Of a stretch of DNA of 29,241 nucleotides, positions 15,872 to 23,731 are shown piece by piece. The translations under genes and the position numbers were made by a program. The stretch is from an uncultured Clostridia bacterium. GTDB taxonomy: Bacteria; Bacillota; Clostridia; Christensenellales; UBA1242. The DNA lies in NCBI GenBank assembly GCA_944380695.1, contig CALWII010000050.1, forward strand, positions 1 to 29,241, in the 5' to 3' direction. The notes below the pieces were generated by a model, which did no database searches, was not told the origin of the DNA, and saw nothing but the letters and a program-made list of their open reading frames with translations. How positions within the stretch are numbered: position 1 is the first letter of the stretch; each line of letters opens with the position of its first letter.

Positions 15872-17257
15872 ATGAGTAAAGATGCAGATATATTGGCTGA
15901 AAAACCTAAAAATTCAAAAAAATCTAAAAAAATAATTTTAGGACTATCTATTGCAACGAGTATTTTAGCTGTTTCGACCGTTGGATTGGGTATTGCCTTT
16001 GGTTTAAGTGAAACCAAAAGAATGGATTATAGCGTGCAACTAGAAAATGTATATCAAAAAAATATGTATGACCTTATTGAAAGTGTTAACAATGTTGAAA
16101 CAAAATTAAGTAAAGTTTTAGCTTCAAACAGTCCTACATATCAAAAAAAGATGTTGAGTGAAATTGCGTCAAATACAGAGCTAGCTCAAAACGCAGTTTC
16201 CGGGTTGCCCATTTCACAAAACTCGCTAGCTGACAGCGTCCGTTTTATCAATCAACTTGGTGGTTATTCTCAAACGCTTGCGAATTCTTTGGCGCAAGGC
16301 AAAGCTTTAACGCAGAAAGATTTAACAACAATTTCAAAATTATATGATAGCGTTAAGGATATGAAGAAAAAGATTAATGAATTTTCAAAAAAAGTTCAGG
16401 CAAACTATTCTATTTTAGATCAAAGTTTTAATCTTGACGGCGATTTTAACAATTTTACTATCGAAATAAGCAAAATAAAAGGTGATGATGTCGATTATCC
16501 CGTAATGATTTATGATGGTCCATTTTCCGACTCAACTTTGGATAAAACGGTTAAGGGACTTTTTGGAGAAGAAAAGGATCGCTATCAATGTCAAGAAGAA
16601 ATTAATCGCTGTTTTAAGAATGTTGCTTCAATCACTTATTCTGGTGAAATTAATTCAAGATTTAATACCTACGCTTTCAATGTTTTAAATACTGATTCTC
16701 AAAAGCTCTTTGTTCAAGTTTCAAAAATTGGCGGGCATATTTTAACTGTAAGTGGTCAGGGAAGCGAAAGTAAAGAGAAAAATATTAGCGAAAGCGATGC
16801 TCAAAAAATTGCAGTCGAATTTGCCAAAGAAAATGGAATTGAAAATCCACAAGTTGTGTGGAAAGACAGTTTAGAAAATTGTCTTTATCTTAATATTGCA
16901 CCTACAAGTAACAACATAATTTTATATCCAGACTTGGTAAAAGTGAAAGTTGATTTGGGCAGTTCTACGGTTGTTGGCTACGATGCGACAAGTTATTTTA
17001 TGAATCATACTTCCCGCACTCTTTCAGCACCAAAATTAGCACCGAATGCGTTTAAAGACAAACTTCCAACAGATGTAATATTAAAAAGTTCACAAGTTGT
17101 TTTGGCACCATTAGATTATAATCGTGAAGTGATTTGCTTTGAATATGAATGTGAAAAAAATGGAGCAACTTATTATTTCTATCTTAATGCAACCACAGGT
17201 GAGGAAGAAAATGTATTAAAGGTTGTAAGCACAGATGATGGGAGTAAACTTCTATAA
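15872..17257 (+). CDS. ypeB: Germination protein YpeB
   Basis: Partner that stabilises and localises SleB in the dormant spore. The 461 residues have one membrane segment (about 21-44) after a lysine-rich N-terminus. A helical region (about 50-180) follows, then PepSY-like repeats with the family stretches SESDAQKIAVEFAKENGI and YPDLVKVKVDLGSSTVVGY. AAGGAGG lies just before the ATG, nine bases after sleB, so the two are co-translated at similar levels. A strong terminator closes the unit. Confidence 0.95.
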   Translation: MSKDADILAEKPKNSKKSKKIILGLSIATSILAVSTVGLGIAFGLSETKRMDYSVQLENVYQKNMYDLIESVNNVETKLSKVLASNSPTYQKKMLSEIASNTELAQNAVSGLPISQNSLADSVRFINQLGGYSQTLANSLAQGKALTQKDLTTISKLYDSVKDMKKKINEFSKKVQANYSILDQSFNLDGDFNNFTIEISKIKGDDVDYPVMIYDGPFSDSTLDKTVKGLFGEEKDRYQCQEEINRCFKNVASITYSGEINSRFNTYAFNVLNTDSQKLFVQVSKIGGHILTVSGQGSESKEKNISESDAQKIAVEFAKENGIENPQVVWKDSLENCLYLNIAPTSNNIILYPDLVKVKVDLGSSTVVGYDATSYFMNHTSRTLSAPKLAPNAFKDKLPTDVILKSSQVVLAPLDYNREVICFEYECEKNGATYYFYLNATTGEEENVLKVVSTDDGSKLL

Positions 17258-17343
17258 TTTCCTTATTATCAATCTTAAAGCAATTTTGCTAAACTTAATA
17301 TAGTTAGACTGAAAAAATTTAACTAGTTTAAACAGTATGAAGT

Positions 17344-17372
17344 AAAGCAGTGGTAAACACTGCTTTATTTTA
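17344..17372 (+). terminator. Intrinsic terminator of sleB-ypeB
   Basis: Perfect nine-base stem AAAGCAGTG/CACTGCTTT (17344-17352 with 17358-17366), five-base loop, then ATTTTAT. Confidence 0.88.
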
Positions 17373-17426
17373 TAGTTTAAACCTCCATAGTCGGTATTTT
17401 TTCTCTAAGGAATAAAAAAATCGCTA

Positions 17427-17455
17427 TTGACAAACAGTTTTATATGGGGTATAAT
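17427..17455 (+). promoter_or_regulatory. Perfect-consensus sigma-A promoter of the surface protein gene
   Basis: TTGACA (17427-17432), 17-base spacer, TATAAT (17450-17455): 12 of 12 consensus bases at optimal spacing. The start near 17462 coincides with the SD GGAGG (17462-17466), giving a very short leader. Confidence 0.92.
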
Positions 17456-17470
17456 TCTTACGGAGGATTT

Positions 17471-20400
17471 ATGAAAAAGCTTCTTGTTTATATTATGGTT
17501 GCAATTGTCGTTGTAACTTGTGGAATTGCAATTTATTATGTCGTTAGAAATGACGAAAGTATTTCGGCGATTGAAACCGAAGATAATGTTCTTTATATGA
17601 ATGTAGGAGAAACTTTGCCTATTCCTTTGGAATATAAAAATCCTTCACCTCATACAGAATTCACTTATACTGTTTCAGCAGGATTTGAAGAAGATGTTTT
17701 AGTAGATTTAGATGACTGGACAATAACTGCTTATACGCCTGGAATTGTTTCGATTTCATTTACATCAAGCAATAAAAATTACGCAAAATTTGATGTTTCT
17801 TGTCATATTGGTAATGGTTCGATTGAAGCTCCGTGGTATATTAGAAACGCCGAAGACTTGTTTAATATTGGCAAGGGGGATTGGTTGCTTTCTGATAACT
17901 ACCGAATTACTTCGGACATTTCTGTCGGAGGAGAAATGCTTCCAATCGGCGTTTCACAAGAGAGCGATGGGACATTTACCGTTAATGAATTTACAGGCTC
18001 GCTTTCGGGATATTTTCATACTATTAGCGATATTGATATAATCCAAGGCGAAAAAGAATTTTATCTCGGTGGTATTTTTGCAATTATAGGGGTTACTGGT
18101 AAAGTTGAAAACTTGACATTTGACAATATTACTGTTCAAGGCAATTTTAACTTCGCCGGAGTTGTAGCAGGCGTGAATTATGGGTTAATTGGCAAGTGCG
18201 ATATAAAAAACAGTCGTGTCGAAAATTATCAACAGGCTTTCCCAGAATATAATTATTATCCATATACAGGGGGAATTTGCGGGTTAAATGAGAGACCAGC
18301 GGGGAGCAATAATTTTGCACAAATCAACATATGTTCATCTGATGTTTCAATAGTTTCGAAATGGGTTGCAGGTGGAGCTGTTGGTTATAACAATGGCGGA
18401 GTTATCTATAACTGTTTAATTAAAACCAAAAGTCTTAATCTTCAAGTGGAAGAAGGGCAGGAGTCAACCTATTCTTATTTTGGTGGAGTCGCAGGGATTT
18501 CTGATTGTCGAGTCGTTGATGGTCAAACTCACGATAGTTATGTAGTAAATTGTCTTGTATATATCAATAATGTTAAACAAACAAGTTCGCACATCGCCGG
18601 TGTTTTTGGAGCATATTATGGCATTAGCGAAGTTTATACGAGTGGCGGAGGAAATTATAATATGATTTTCTATGTTGCAGAAAGCAATGTAAAACCATAT
18701 TATATTCACGCAGACGAGCAAGTTATTTCTGATGCTAATCCAGAGTCAGCTAAAAATTTTGTAAAACAGATTTCTAGCACCGAGGCTTTAACACAGTCGA
18801 CTTATAATATACCTGATGGTCAGTGGGATTTCGAAAATATTTGGCTTATGGATAGCCAAGGTTATGGAATTTCGTTGAATTTGGCAAATGACCCTGAATA
18901 TCAAACCTTCCCATCTAATGGAAAAACTTACGAAATTTCAACGGAAGACGAGTTGTTGGCAGCATTCGAGAATATGAGATTATTCCCATCTGTAAACACC
19001 GTATATAATATAAGCGAGTCTATCACTATTGATTTTAAAAATAAGCCAATGAATTCGATAGGAACTAAACAAGCTCCTTTTATGGGACAAATACTTGTTG
19101 AAGAAGGGAATTTTATTATACTTAAAAATATACTTATTTCTGACACAACTGAATTTGCAGGGCTATTTGGTTATACATCGGGGAATAATACCTATATCGA
19201 AAATATTATTGTACAAAATATTGTAATAGAAGATTCGACCGTTGCTGGTGCTTTGGTTGGATTTAATAATGGTGCGACTTTCAAAAATTGCCATATCAAT
19301 GATTTTAATATTACAGCAAACAAATATATGGGTGGAATCGCTGGGTACAACAGCGGCAACATTATTGATTGTGGTGTTAATACTGCTTATAGCGTGCCAT
19401 ATGCTTTATATAGTTCACCTTCAGAAGATGACGAAATGCTCGATGCAACTGTTATGGTTGATGAACAAGGTGTTCCAACAAAATTGATTTATCGTGGGCA
19501 ATTTTTTACAGATACGATTTATTTCCAAGATAAAAATGGGCAATTTATTGAAATCACTGTTGACAGCCTTTTCACTTACCCGGATGAAACTGTTCAAAAC
19601 AGCGTTTTAGAGGCAAAAGAAGAATCTAGAATTTGGCCTATACCTACCACATTAACAGCAGAAGATAGTGACCTTAATGCCTCTTCAACTCCTAGCGATA
19701 TTATGTATGTTGGTGGTTTAATCGGGAAGAACACCGGAACAATTGATGGATGCCGTACAAACAGAGTGTTCTATGTGTCCTGTGAAACAAATAAAATGCT
19801 ATATGTCGGTGGCGCTACAGGTCTTAATTTGGGCAAAGTGGAAAATGTTTGGGTTGACTATTTTACCGTTTCAGCTTCAAGTTATACAGGGTCTGCTTAT
19901 GCAGGAGGTGTAGTTGGTTATCAAGGTGGTGAATCAGCAAGTATAACTTACTCCGCAGTAGGTGGTGCAGGAAATAATATCAATTTTACCCAAAGTAACA
20001 TATCTGTAGTTGCTGGTGGTATAGCAGGTGAGATTGCTTCAAAAACCAGCGTAAAATACTCCTCTGTTGGTACCTTAAATATAACCTCATATATTTCTGG
20101 AGGATTTGCGGGAATAATAAATGGTAGCGTTGAAGAAAGCTACATTACTAAAAACTTGAAAATGGATTCACATTATTCCGGCGGCTTTGCTTGTGTTCTT
20201 GTTGGAAATGTTAAAAACTGCACAAGCGCTGCACGAATTAGTGGTTCTGTAGTCCAAGCAGGAATGACTGTTTATTTAAGAAAAGGCTCTTCAATTGATT
20301 TGTGTTATATTGATGTTGCTTTCTTGCAATCAGATGAATCAAGCGCAAAAACTTTTGCCGAAACTTCTTCTCCTTTCAGGAGTAATAGTGATGAATTTGG

Positions 20401-21082
20401 TACTATAACAAATTGTTTGATAGTCGGTTCCCAAGACGCTTCCGTTGTCATTCCGGTAATTGAGATTCCTATCTTTTTACAATACGGCTCCATTAATAAT
20501 ACTATCGCCCCTTATGTTATGATTGGTTCTACAAAAGCTGAAATGCAATCATATTTCGTTTGGTGGTGGAGGGGAAACCTGTCCAAGCCAACCGATGCTG
20601 TCTTAACTAACACAGACGGCGTGTCAGGTGAGTCGACTGCACTGTTAAATTTTGATAAATCTGTTTGGCAAGTATTTTCAGATAAGCAATATTATGCGTT
20701 GCCAATGAAAGCTGTCGGAGTTATATCAAGTGCTGTGGACCAAACGGAAACACCTGATCAAAACACCGATACAGGAAATACGCAAACTCCTGACGACACC
20801 CAGCAAGGAGGAGAAATCCAAAACCCTGGGGATGCAACGGGTGATGGAGAAATTCAAAATCCTGGGGATGCAACGGGTGATGGAGAAATCCAAAATCCAG
20901 ATGGACCGATAGAAGATGGGGGGAACCCAAATCCTGATGGGACAACAGAAGGAGATGAAAATACAAATCCTGATGAAGATTTAACACAAGATGGCGAAGA
21001 AGACGGACAACAATCTGACGATGAAGATAAAGATGAAAATATAACAGTCGTTGTTCCCGAAGTAAATTATTTTGGTATTTAA
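17471..21082 (+). CDS. Large membrane-anchored beta-helix surface protein with GLUG-like repeats
   Basis: 1203 residues from the ATG at 17471. An in-frame ATG at 17444 lies inside the promoter spacer and is rejected. One N-terminal hydrophobic segment (about 4-24) shows no clear cleavage site or lipobox, so an N-terminal anchor is likely. Next comes an Ig-like Big_2-type domain (about 31-105). Two similar beta-helix modules follow (from about 108 and about 483), each opening with a YxI...DL strand and carrying many GGxxGxNxGxIxNC (GLUG-like) repeats. The tail (about 1090-1195) is acidic and rich in Pro, Asn and Gly, with tandem GEIQNPGDATGD units. There is no LPXTG motif and no C-terminal membrane segment. 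It probably acts outside the cell in adhesion or surface layering; the function is unknown. It is a single gene with a strong promoter and terminator. Confidence 0.85.
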   Translation: MKKLLVYIMVAIVVVTCGIAIYYVVRNDESISAIETEDNVLYMNVGETLPIPLEYKNPSPHTEFTYTVSAGFEEDVLVDLDDWTITAYTPGIVSISFTSSNKNYAKFDVSCHIGNGSIEAPWYIRNAEDLFNIGKGDWLLSDNYRITSDISVGGEMLPIGVSQESDGTFTVNEFTGSLSGYFHTISDIDIIQGEKEFYLGGIFAIIGVTGKVENLTFDNITVQGNFNFAGVVAGVNYGLIGKCDIKNSRVENYQQAFPEYNYYPYTGGICGLNERPAGSNNFAQINICSSDVSIVSKWVAGGAVGYNNGGVIYNCLIKTKSLNLQVEEGQESTYSYFGGVAGISDCRVVDGQTHDSYVVNCLVYINNVKQTSSHIAGVFGAYYGISEVYTSGGGNYNMIFYVAESNVKPYYIHADEQVISDANPESAKNFVKQISSTEALTQSTYNIPDGQWDFENIWLMDSQGYGISLNLANDPEYQTFPSNGKTYEISTEDELLAAFENMRLFPSVNTVYNISESITIDFKNKPMNSIGTKQAPFMGQILVEEGNFIILKNILISDTTEFAGLFGYTSGNNTYIENIIVQNIVIEDSTVAGALVGFNNGATFKNCHINDFNITANKYMGGIAGYNSGNIIDCGVNTAYSVPYALYSSPSEDDEMLDATVMVDEQGVPTKLIYRGQFFTDTIYFQDKNGQFIEITVDSLFTYPDETVQNSVLEAKEESRIWPIPTTLTAEDSDLNASSTPSDIMYVGGLIGKNTGTIDGCRTNRVFYVSCETNKMLYVGGATGLNLGKVENVWVDYFTVSASSYTGSAYAGGVVGYQGGESASITYSAVGGAGNNINFTQSNISVVAGGIAGEIASKTSVKYSSVGTLNITSYISGGFAGIINGSVEESYITKNLKMDSHYSGGFACVLVGNVKNCTSAARISGSVVQAGMTVYLRKGSSIDLCYIDVAFLQSDESSAKTFAETSSPFRSNSDEFGTITNCLIVGSQDASVVIPVIEIPIFLQYGSINNTIAPYVMIGSTKAEMQSYFVWWWRGNLSKPTDAVLTNTDGVSGESTALLNFDKSVWQVFSDKQYYALPMKAVGVISSAVDQTETPDQNTDTGNTQTPDDTQQGGEIQNPGDATGDGEIQNPGDATGDGEIQNPDGPIEDGGNPNPDGTTEGDENTNPDEDLTQDGEEDGQQSDDEDKDENITVVVPEVNYFGI
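20810..20899 (+). repeat. 36-bp tandem repeat, 2.5 copies, in surface protein tail
   Basis: Units 20810-20845 and 20846-20881 plus a half unit to 20899, each coding GEIQNPGDATGD. Copies differ only at a few third codon positions, which points to recent duplication. The repeat is in frame, so length changes would not break the gene. Confidence 0.93.
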
Positions 21083-21083
21083 T

Positions 21084-21117
21084 AAAAAAAAGCTCTTTTA
21101 AACAAAGAGCTTTTTTT
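21084..21117. terminator. Bidirectional terminator, surface protein / spoVG
   Basis: Stem AGCTCTTT/AAAGAGCT (21091-21098 with 21104-21111), five-base loop, flanked by A run and T run that extend the pairing. It lies between convergent genes. Confidence 0.88.
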
Positions 21118-21184
21118 AAGACATACAACAAAGTATGCAGGGTTTGATCGCCGTGCACAAAGCGAGTAAGAGAGTTAAATAATT

Positions 21185-21454
21185 TTATTGAGCGTTTTTT
21201 TGTTCTTGTTCGTAAGCGTCAAAAACTGCTTTTTTGATTATCTCTCTGGTGTCTGTATTGATTGGGTGAACTATATCTTTGTATTCGCCGTCAGGTGTTT
21301 TTCTGCTTGGCATAGATATGAAAAGACCGTCCTTACCGTCAATCACTTTGATGTCGTGAACAACAAAACAATCGTCAATGGTTATTGATGCGACAGCTTT
21401 GAGTTTTGCTTCATCTTTGCTTACTAGTCTTACTCTTACATCAGTGATTTTCAA
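21185..21454 (-). CDS. spoVG: Regulatory protein SpoVG
   Basis: 89-residue nucleic-acid-binding regulator linked to sporulation, septation and cell-wall traits in Firmicutes. The family opening KITDVRVRLV and the block DIKVIDGKDGLFISMPSRKT are clear, as is DIVHPINTDTREII. The start codon is TTG (complement at 21452-21454), fixed by the family N-terminus and by AAGGAAGG about nine bases upstream. The TTG start may lower its translation. A sigma-A-like promoter with extended -10 lies at 21505-21532; in Bacillus subtilis the gene is sigma-H driven. It is divergent from the peptidoglycan operon. Confidence 0.95.
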   Translation of the reverse strand: MKITDVRVRLVSKDEAKLKAVASITIDDCFVVHDIKVIDGKDGLFISMPSRKTPDGEYKDIVHPINTDTREIIKKAVFDAYEQEQKNAQ

Positions 21455-21504
21455 GTGTGTATACCTTCCTTTTTTGAGATTAGTTGTTTATCGACTTGCT
21501 ATTA

Positions 21505-21532
21505 TTCTAGCAAAATTTTTAACAAAATCAAA
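21505..21532 (-). promoter_or_regulatory. Promoter of spoVG
   Basis: Read on the minus strand: TTGATT (21532-21527), 16-base spacer ending TGC, TAGAAT (21510-21505). The leader is about 44 bases. Confidence 0.6.
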
Positions 21533-21548
21533 ATGTTTTAACCATAAA
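21520..21548 (+). promoter_or_regulatory. Possible promoter of the peptidoglycan operon
   Basis: TTAACA (21520-21525), 17-base spacer, CATAAA (21543-21548). It is a weak match, but the only reasonable one upstream. Its -35 overlaps the spoVG promoter on the other strand. Confidence 0.3.
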
Positions 21549-21584
21549 AGTAGCATTAAAAATTTAAAAAACATAAATATTGAT

Positions 21585-22310
21585 GTGTTTTTCTTGTATA
21601 ACAATGTTAAAATAAGCTTTTCGTTTTCTGGCAAAGGACCAATAAACATTTTTTTGCACGGTTGGGGACAGAACAAAGATGTTTTTAAAAATATTTCGCA
21701 ACATCTTCCACGGGCAAAATGGCTTTTAATTGATTTGCCTCCTTTTGGAGCTAGTGGCGAGGTAGAAAATTGGACGCTTTTTTCTTATGCAAATATGGTC
21801 ATATCATTATGTGAACATTTAAATATATCAAAAAGCAATATTTTTGGTCATTCTTTTGGCGGCAGAATAGCTATTTTAATTGCGAGTTTAAAACCAGAGC
21901 TAGTTAATAATCTCGTGTTAATATCTAGCGCTGGAATGAAACCAAGGCGCAGTGTAAAATACTATTTTAGTGTGGCTAAATATAAAGTCTTTAAAATATT
22001 AGGGTTAATTCCTGTTAATGCGGGTTCAAAAGACTACCAAAATTTGCCAGACAAATCAAAAAGTACATTCGTCAGCATTGTTAACACATTTTTAGAGGAT
22101 TATTGTTTTAATATATCTGCGCCCACTTTAATTATTTTTGGAGAAAAAGATGAAGTAACTCCGATTTATATGGCTAGAAGACTTAACAGACTTATTAAAA
22201 ATTCAAAACTTGAAATTATTTCATACGCCGGCCATTTTTGTTACGAAGAGCGTCCACAAAAGGTTGTTAAGATAATTAATAAATTTTTCAAGGAGAATAA
22301 ATGCAATTAG
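21585..22310 (+). CDS. Alpha/beta hydrolase, start uncertain
   Basis: Serine hydrolase of the alpha/beta fold. Counting from GTG 21585 (241 residues), the oxyanion-type motif HGWG is at 25-28. The nucleophile elbow GHSFGG has Ser90, acid Asp189 sits in GEKDEVTP, and His217 in YAGHF, so the triad is complete. The reading frame is open back to an ATG at 21378, but that lies antisense inside spoVG and upstream of the likely promoter. TTG 21474 or a non-standard ATT/ATA just before 21585 are other options, and none has an SD. It overlaps the MurF-like gene by ten bases, so the two are translationally coupled. It might be an esterase or thioesterase acting on an envelope precursor; no substrate can be named. 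Confidence 0.8.
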   Translation: MFFLYNNVKISFSFSGKGPINIFLHGWGQNKDVFKNISQHLPRAKWLLIDLPPFGASGEVENWTLFSYANMVISLCEHLNISKSNIFGHSFGGRIAILIASLKPELVNNLVLISSAGMKPRRSVKYYFSVAKYKVFKILGLIPVNAGSKDYQNLPDKSKSTFVSIVNTFLEDYCFNISAPTLIIFGEKDEVTPIYMARRLNRLIKNSKLEIISYAGHFCYEERPQKVVKIINKFFKENKCN

Positions 22311-23722
22311 CTTTTGCAATAGTTTTTACATTGTTTTTTTTGATTATTTCATATCCATATATAAAAAACTTACAACTTTGTGGGTATGACATTTCATTTG
22401 TTTTTAAACACAGTCTTTTCCTTCCTTACCGGTTTGGTGGGAAAAACAGATTGGTTTTTACAAAAAGGGTTGTAAGATTAATAATTTTATTTTCTCTACT
22501 ATTAGCTACGGTCAATTTGCTTATTTTTCTTTTAATACAAATCTTTTGGATACCTTTAATATGTATGCTTATTGAATTTTTGTTTTTGCAATATATTTTA
22601 TTGTTTTGCGCTTTAATTTTGATTCCGTTTGAGCAGTTGATAAAAAAAGTTTATATTAATCGTGCAATTAAAATACTCAACAATTTTAATGGAATTAAAA
22701 TAGCTATTACCGGAAGCTTTGGGAAAAGCTCGACAAAAAATTTTTTAACCGAAATATTAAAAAGTAAGTATCAGGTGTGCAGTTCTCCAAAAAACTTTAA
22801 CACACCTATGGGGCTGTGTAAGACCGCAATAGAATATTTAAGCAAAGACGATGAAATTTTGATCGTGGAAATGGGGGCTAGAAGAAATGGCGACATAGCA
22901 GAATTAATGAATATGCTTAAACCGACTTATGGAATTTTAACGGCAATAGGAGAACAGCATCTTGAAACATTTGAGTGCTTGGAAAATGTTAAAAAAACAA
23001 AGTTCGAATTATGTGAAAATATGCGCAATGGTGGAATTGTCGTGTTTGATTGTTCCAACGAAAATACAAAGGAATTATTTGACAAATATAGGGGCGAAAA
23101 AAGAATGTGCGGTTGTGACGGAGGGTTCGCTTTTATTGACAATCTATCCGTTACGGCGAAAGGAAGTTGTTTTATTTTGCATTTGGGTAAAAGGCAAGTT
23201 AAAGTCAACACTAAAATTGTGGGACGATTATTGCTTTGTGATATTCTTGTTGCATCGGCTATGGCATATATTTTAGGTGTTGATGAAAAAACTATCGCTA
23301 AAGTAATAGCAAATTTACAACCATATCCCCATAGACTACAAATGATTGAGACTCCTATTTGCACCATTGTTGACGATTCGTATAATTCCAATTTTCTTGG
23401 AGCACAACAAGCTGTTGAAGTTGTAAATCTTTTTACAGGAATAAAAATTATAATTACACCTGGTTTTGTAGAACAAGGAGCGCGTCAGTATGAATTAAAT
23501 TATAAATTTGGAAAAATGATTGCCTGCACATTTGACCACTTGATAATTATGAACCAAACAAATTTAACTGCATTAAGTAGGGGAGCAAAAATTGCAGGTA
23601 TGAAAGAAAGCCAAATCCATTATGCTAAAACACGGAAAGAGCAAAACGAAATATTGCAAAATTTACAAAAGAAAGGTAGTGTTGTTTTATTCGAAAACGA
23701 TTTGCCAGATAATTTTGTTTAA
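22301..23722 (+). CDS. Membrane-anchored MurF-like Mur ligase
   Basis: 473 residues. The first 115 are hydrophobic (segments about 2-21 and two to three between 57 and 112) and replace the UDP-MurNAc-binding domain 1 of normal MurF. The Mur ligase core follows: P-loop TGSFGKSST (137-145, usually GKTT), VEMGARRNGDI (189-199), GEQHLETF, then DDSYNSN (358-364, cf. MurF DDSYNAN) and PGFVEQGARQYELN. The core best resembles MurF, which adds D-Ala-D-Ala to the UDP-MurNAc tripeptide. ddl lies nine bases downstream, and no other murF is present between murE and mraY, its usual place. It probably is the MurF of this operon working at the membrane, but a different acceptor is possible. AAGGAG precedes the ATG. 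Confidence 0.85.
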   Translation: MQLAFAIVFTLFFLIISYPYIKNLQLCGYDISFVFKHSLFLPYRFGGKNRLVFTKRVVRLIILFSLLLATVNLLIFLLIQIFWIPLICMLIEFLFLQYILLFCALILIPFEQLIKKVYINRAIKILNNFNGIKIAITGSFGKSSTKNFLTEILKSKYQVCSSPKNFNTPMGLCKTAIEYLSKDDEILIVEMGARRNGDIAELMNMLKPTYGILTAIGEQHLETFECLENVKKTKFELCENMRNGGIVVFDCSNENTKELFDKYRGEKRMCGCDGGFAFIDNLSVTAKGSCFILHLGKRQVKVNTKIVGRLLLCDILVASAMAYILGVDEKTIAKVIANLQPYPHRLQMIETPICTIVDDSYNSNFLGAQQAVEVVNLFTGIKIIITPGFVEQGARQYELNYKFGKMIACTFDHLIIMNQTNLTALSRGAKIAGMKESQIHYAKTRKEQNEILQNLQKKGSVVLFENDLPDNFV

Positions 23723-23731
23723 GGAGAAAAA

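Noticed and set aside
17444..17470. Upstream ATG for the large surface protein
   Set aside because: It lies inside the promoter, upstream of the predicted transcript start; the ATG at 17471 has the SD and the signal-anchor start.
20810..20899. CRISPR-like array
   Set aside because: The units are directly adjacent with no spacers and are in frame in a coding gene.
20721..21158. 145-codon minus-strand frame
   Set aside because: It is antisense to the acidic repeat tail and the terminator; its His/Leu-rich composition is a reading artefact of the repeats.
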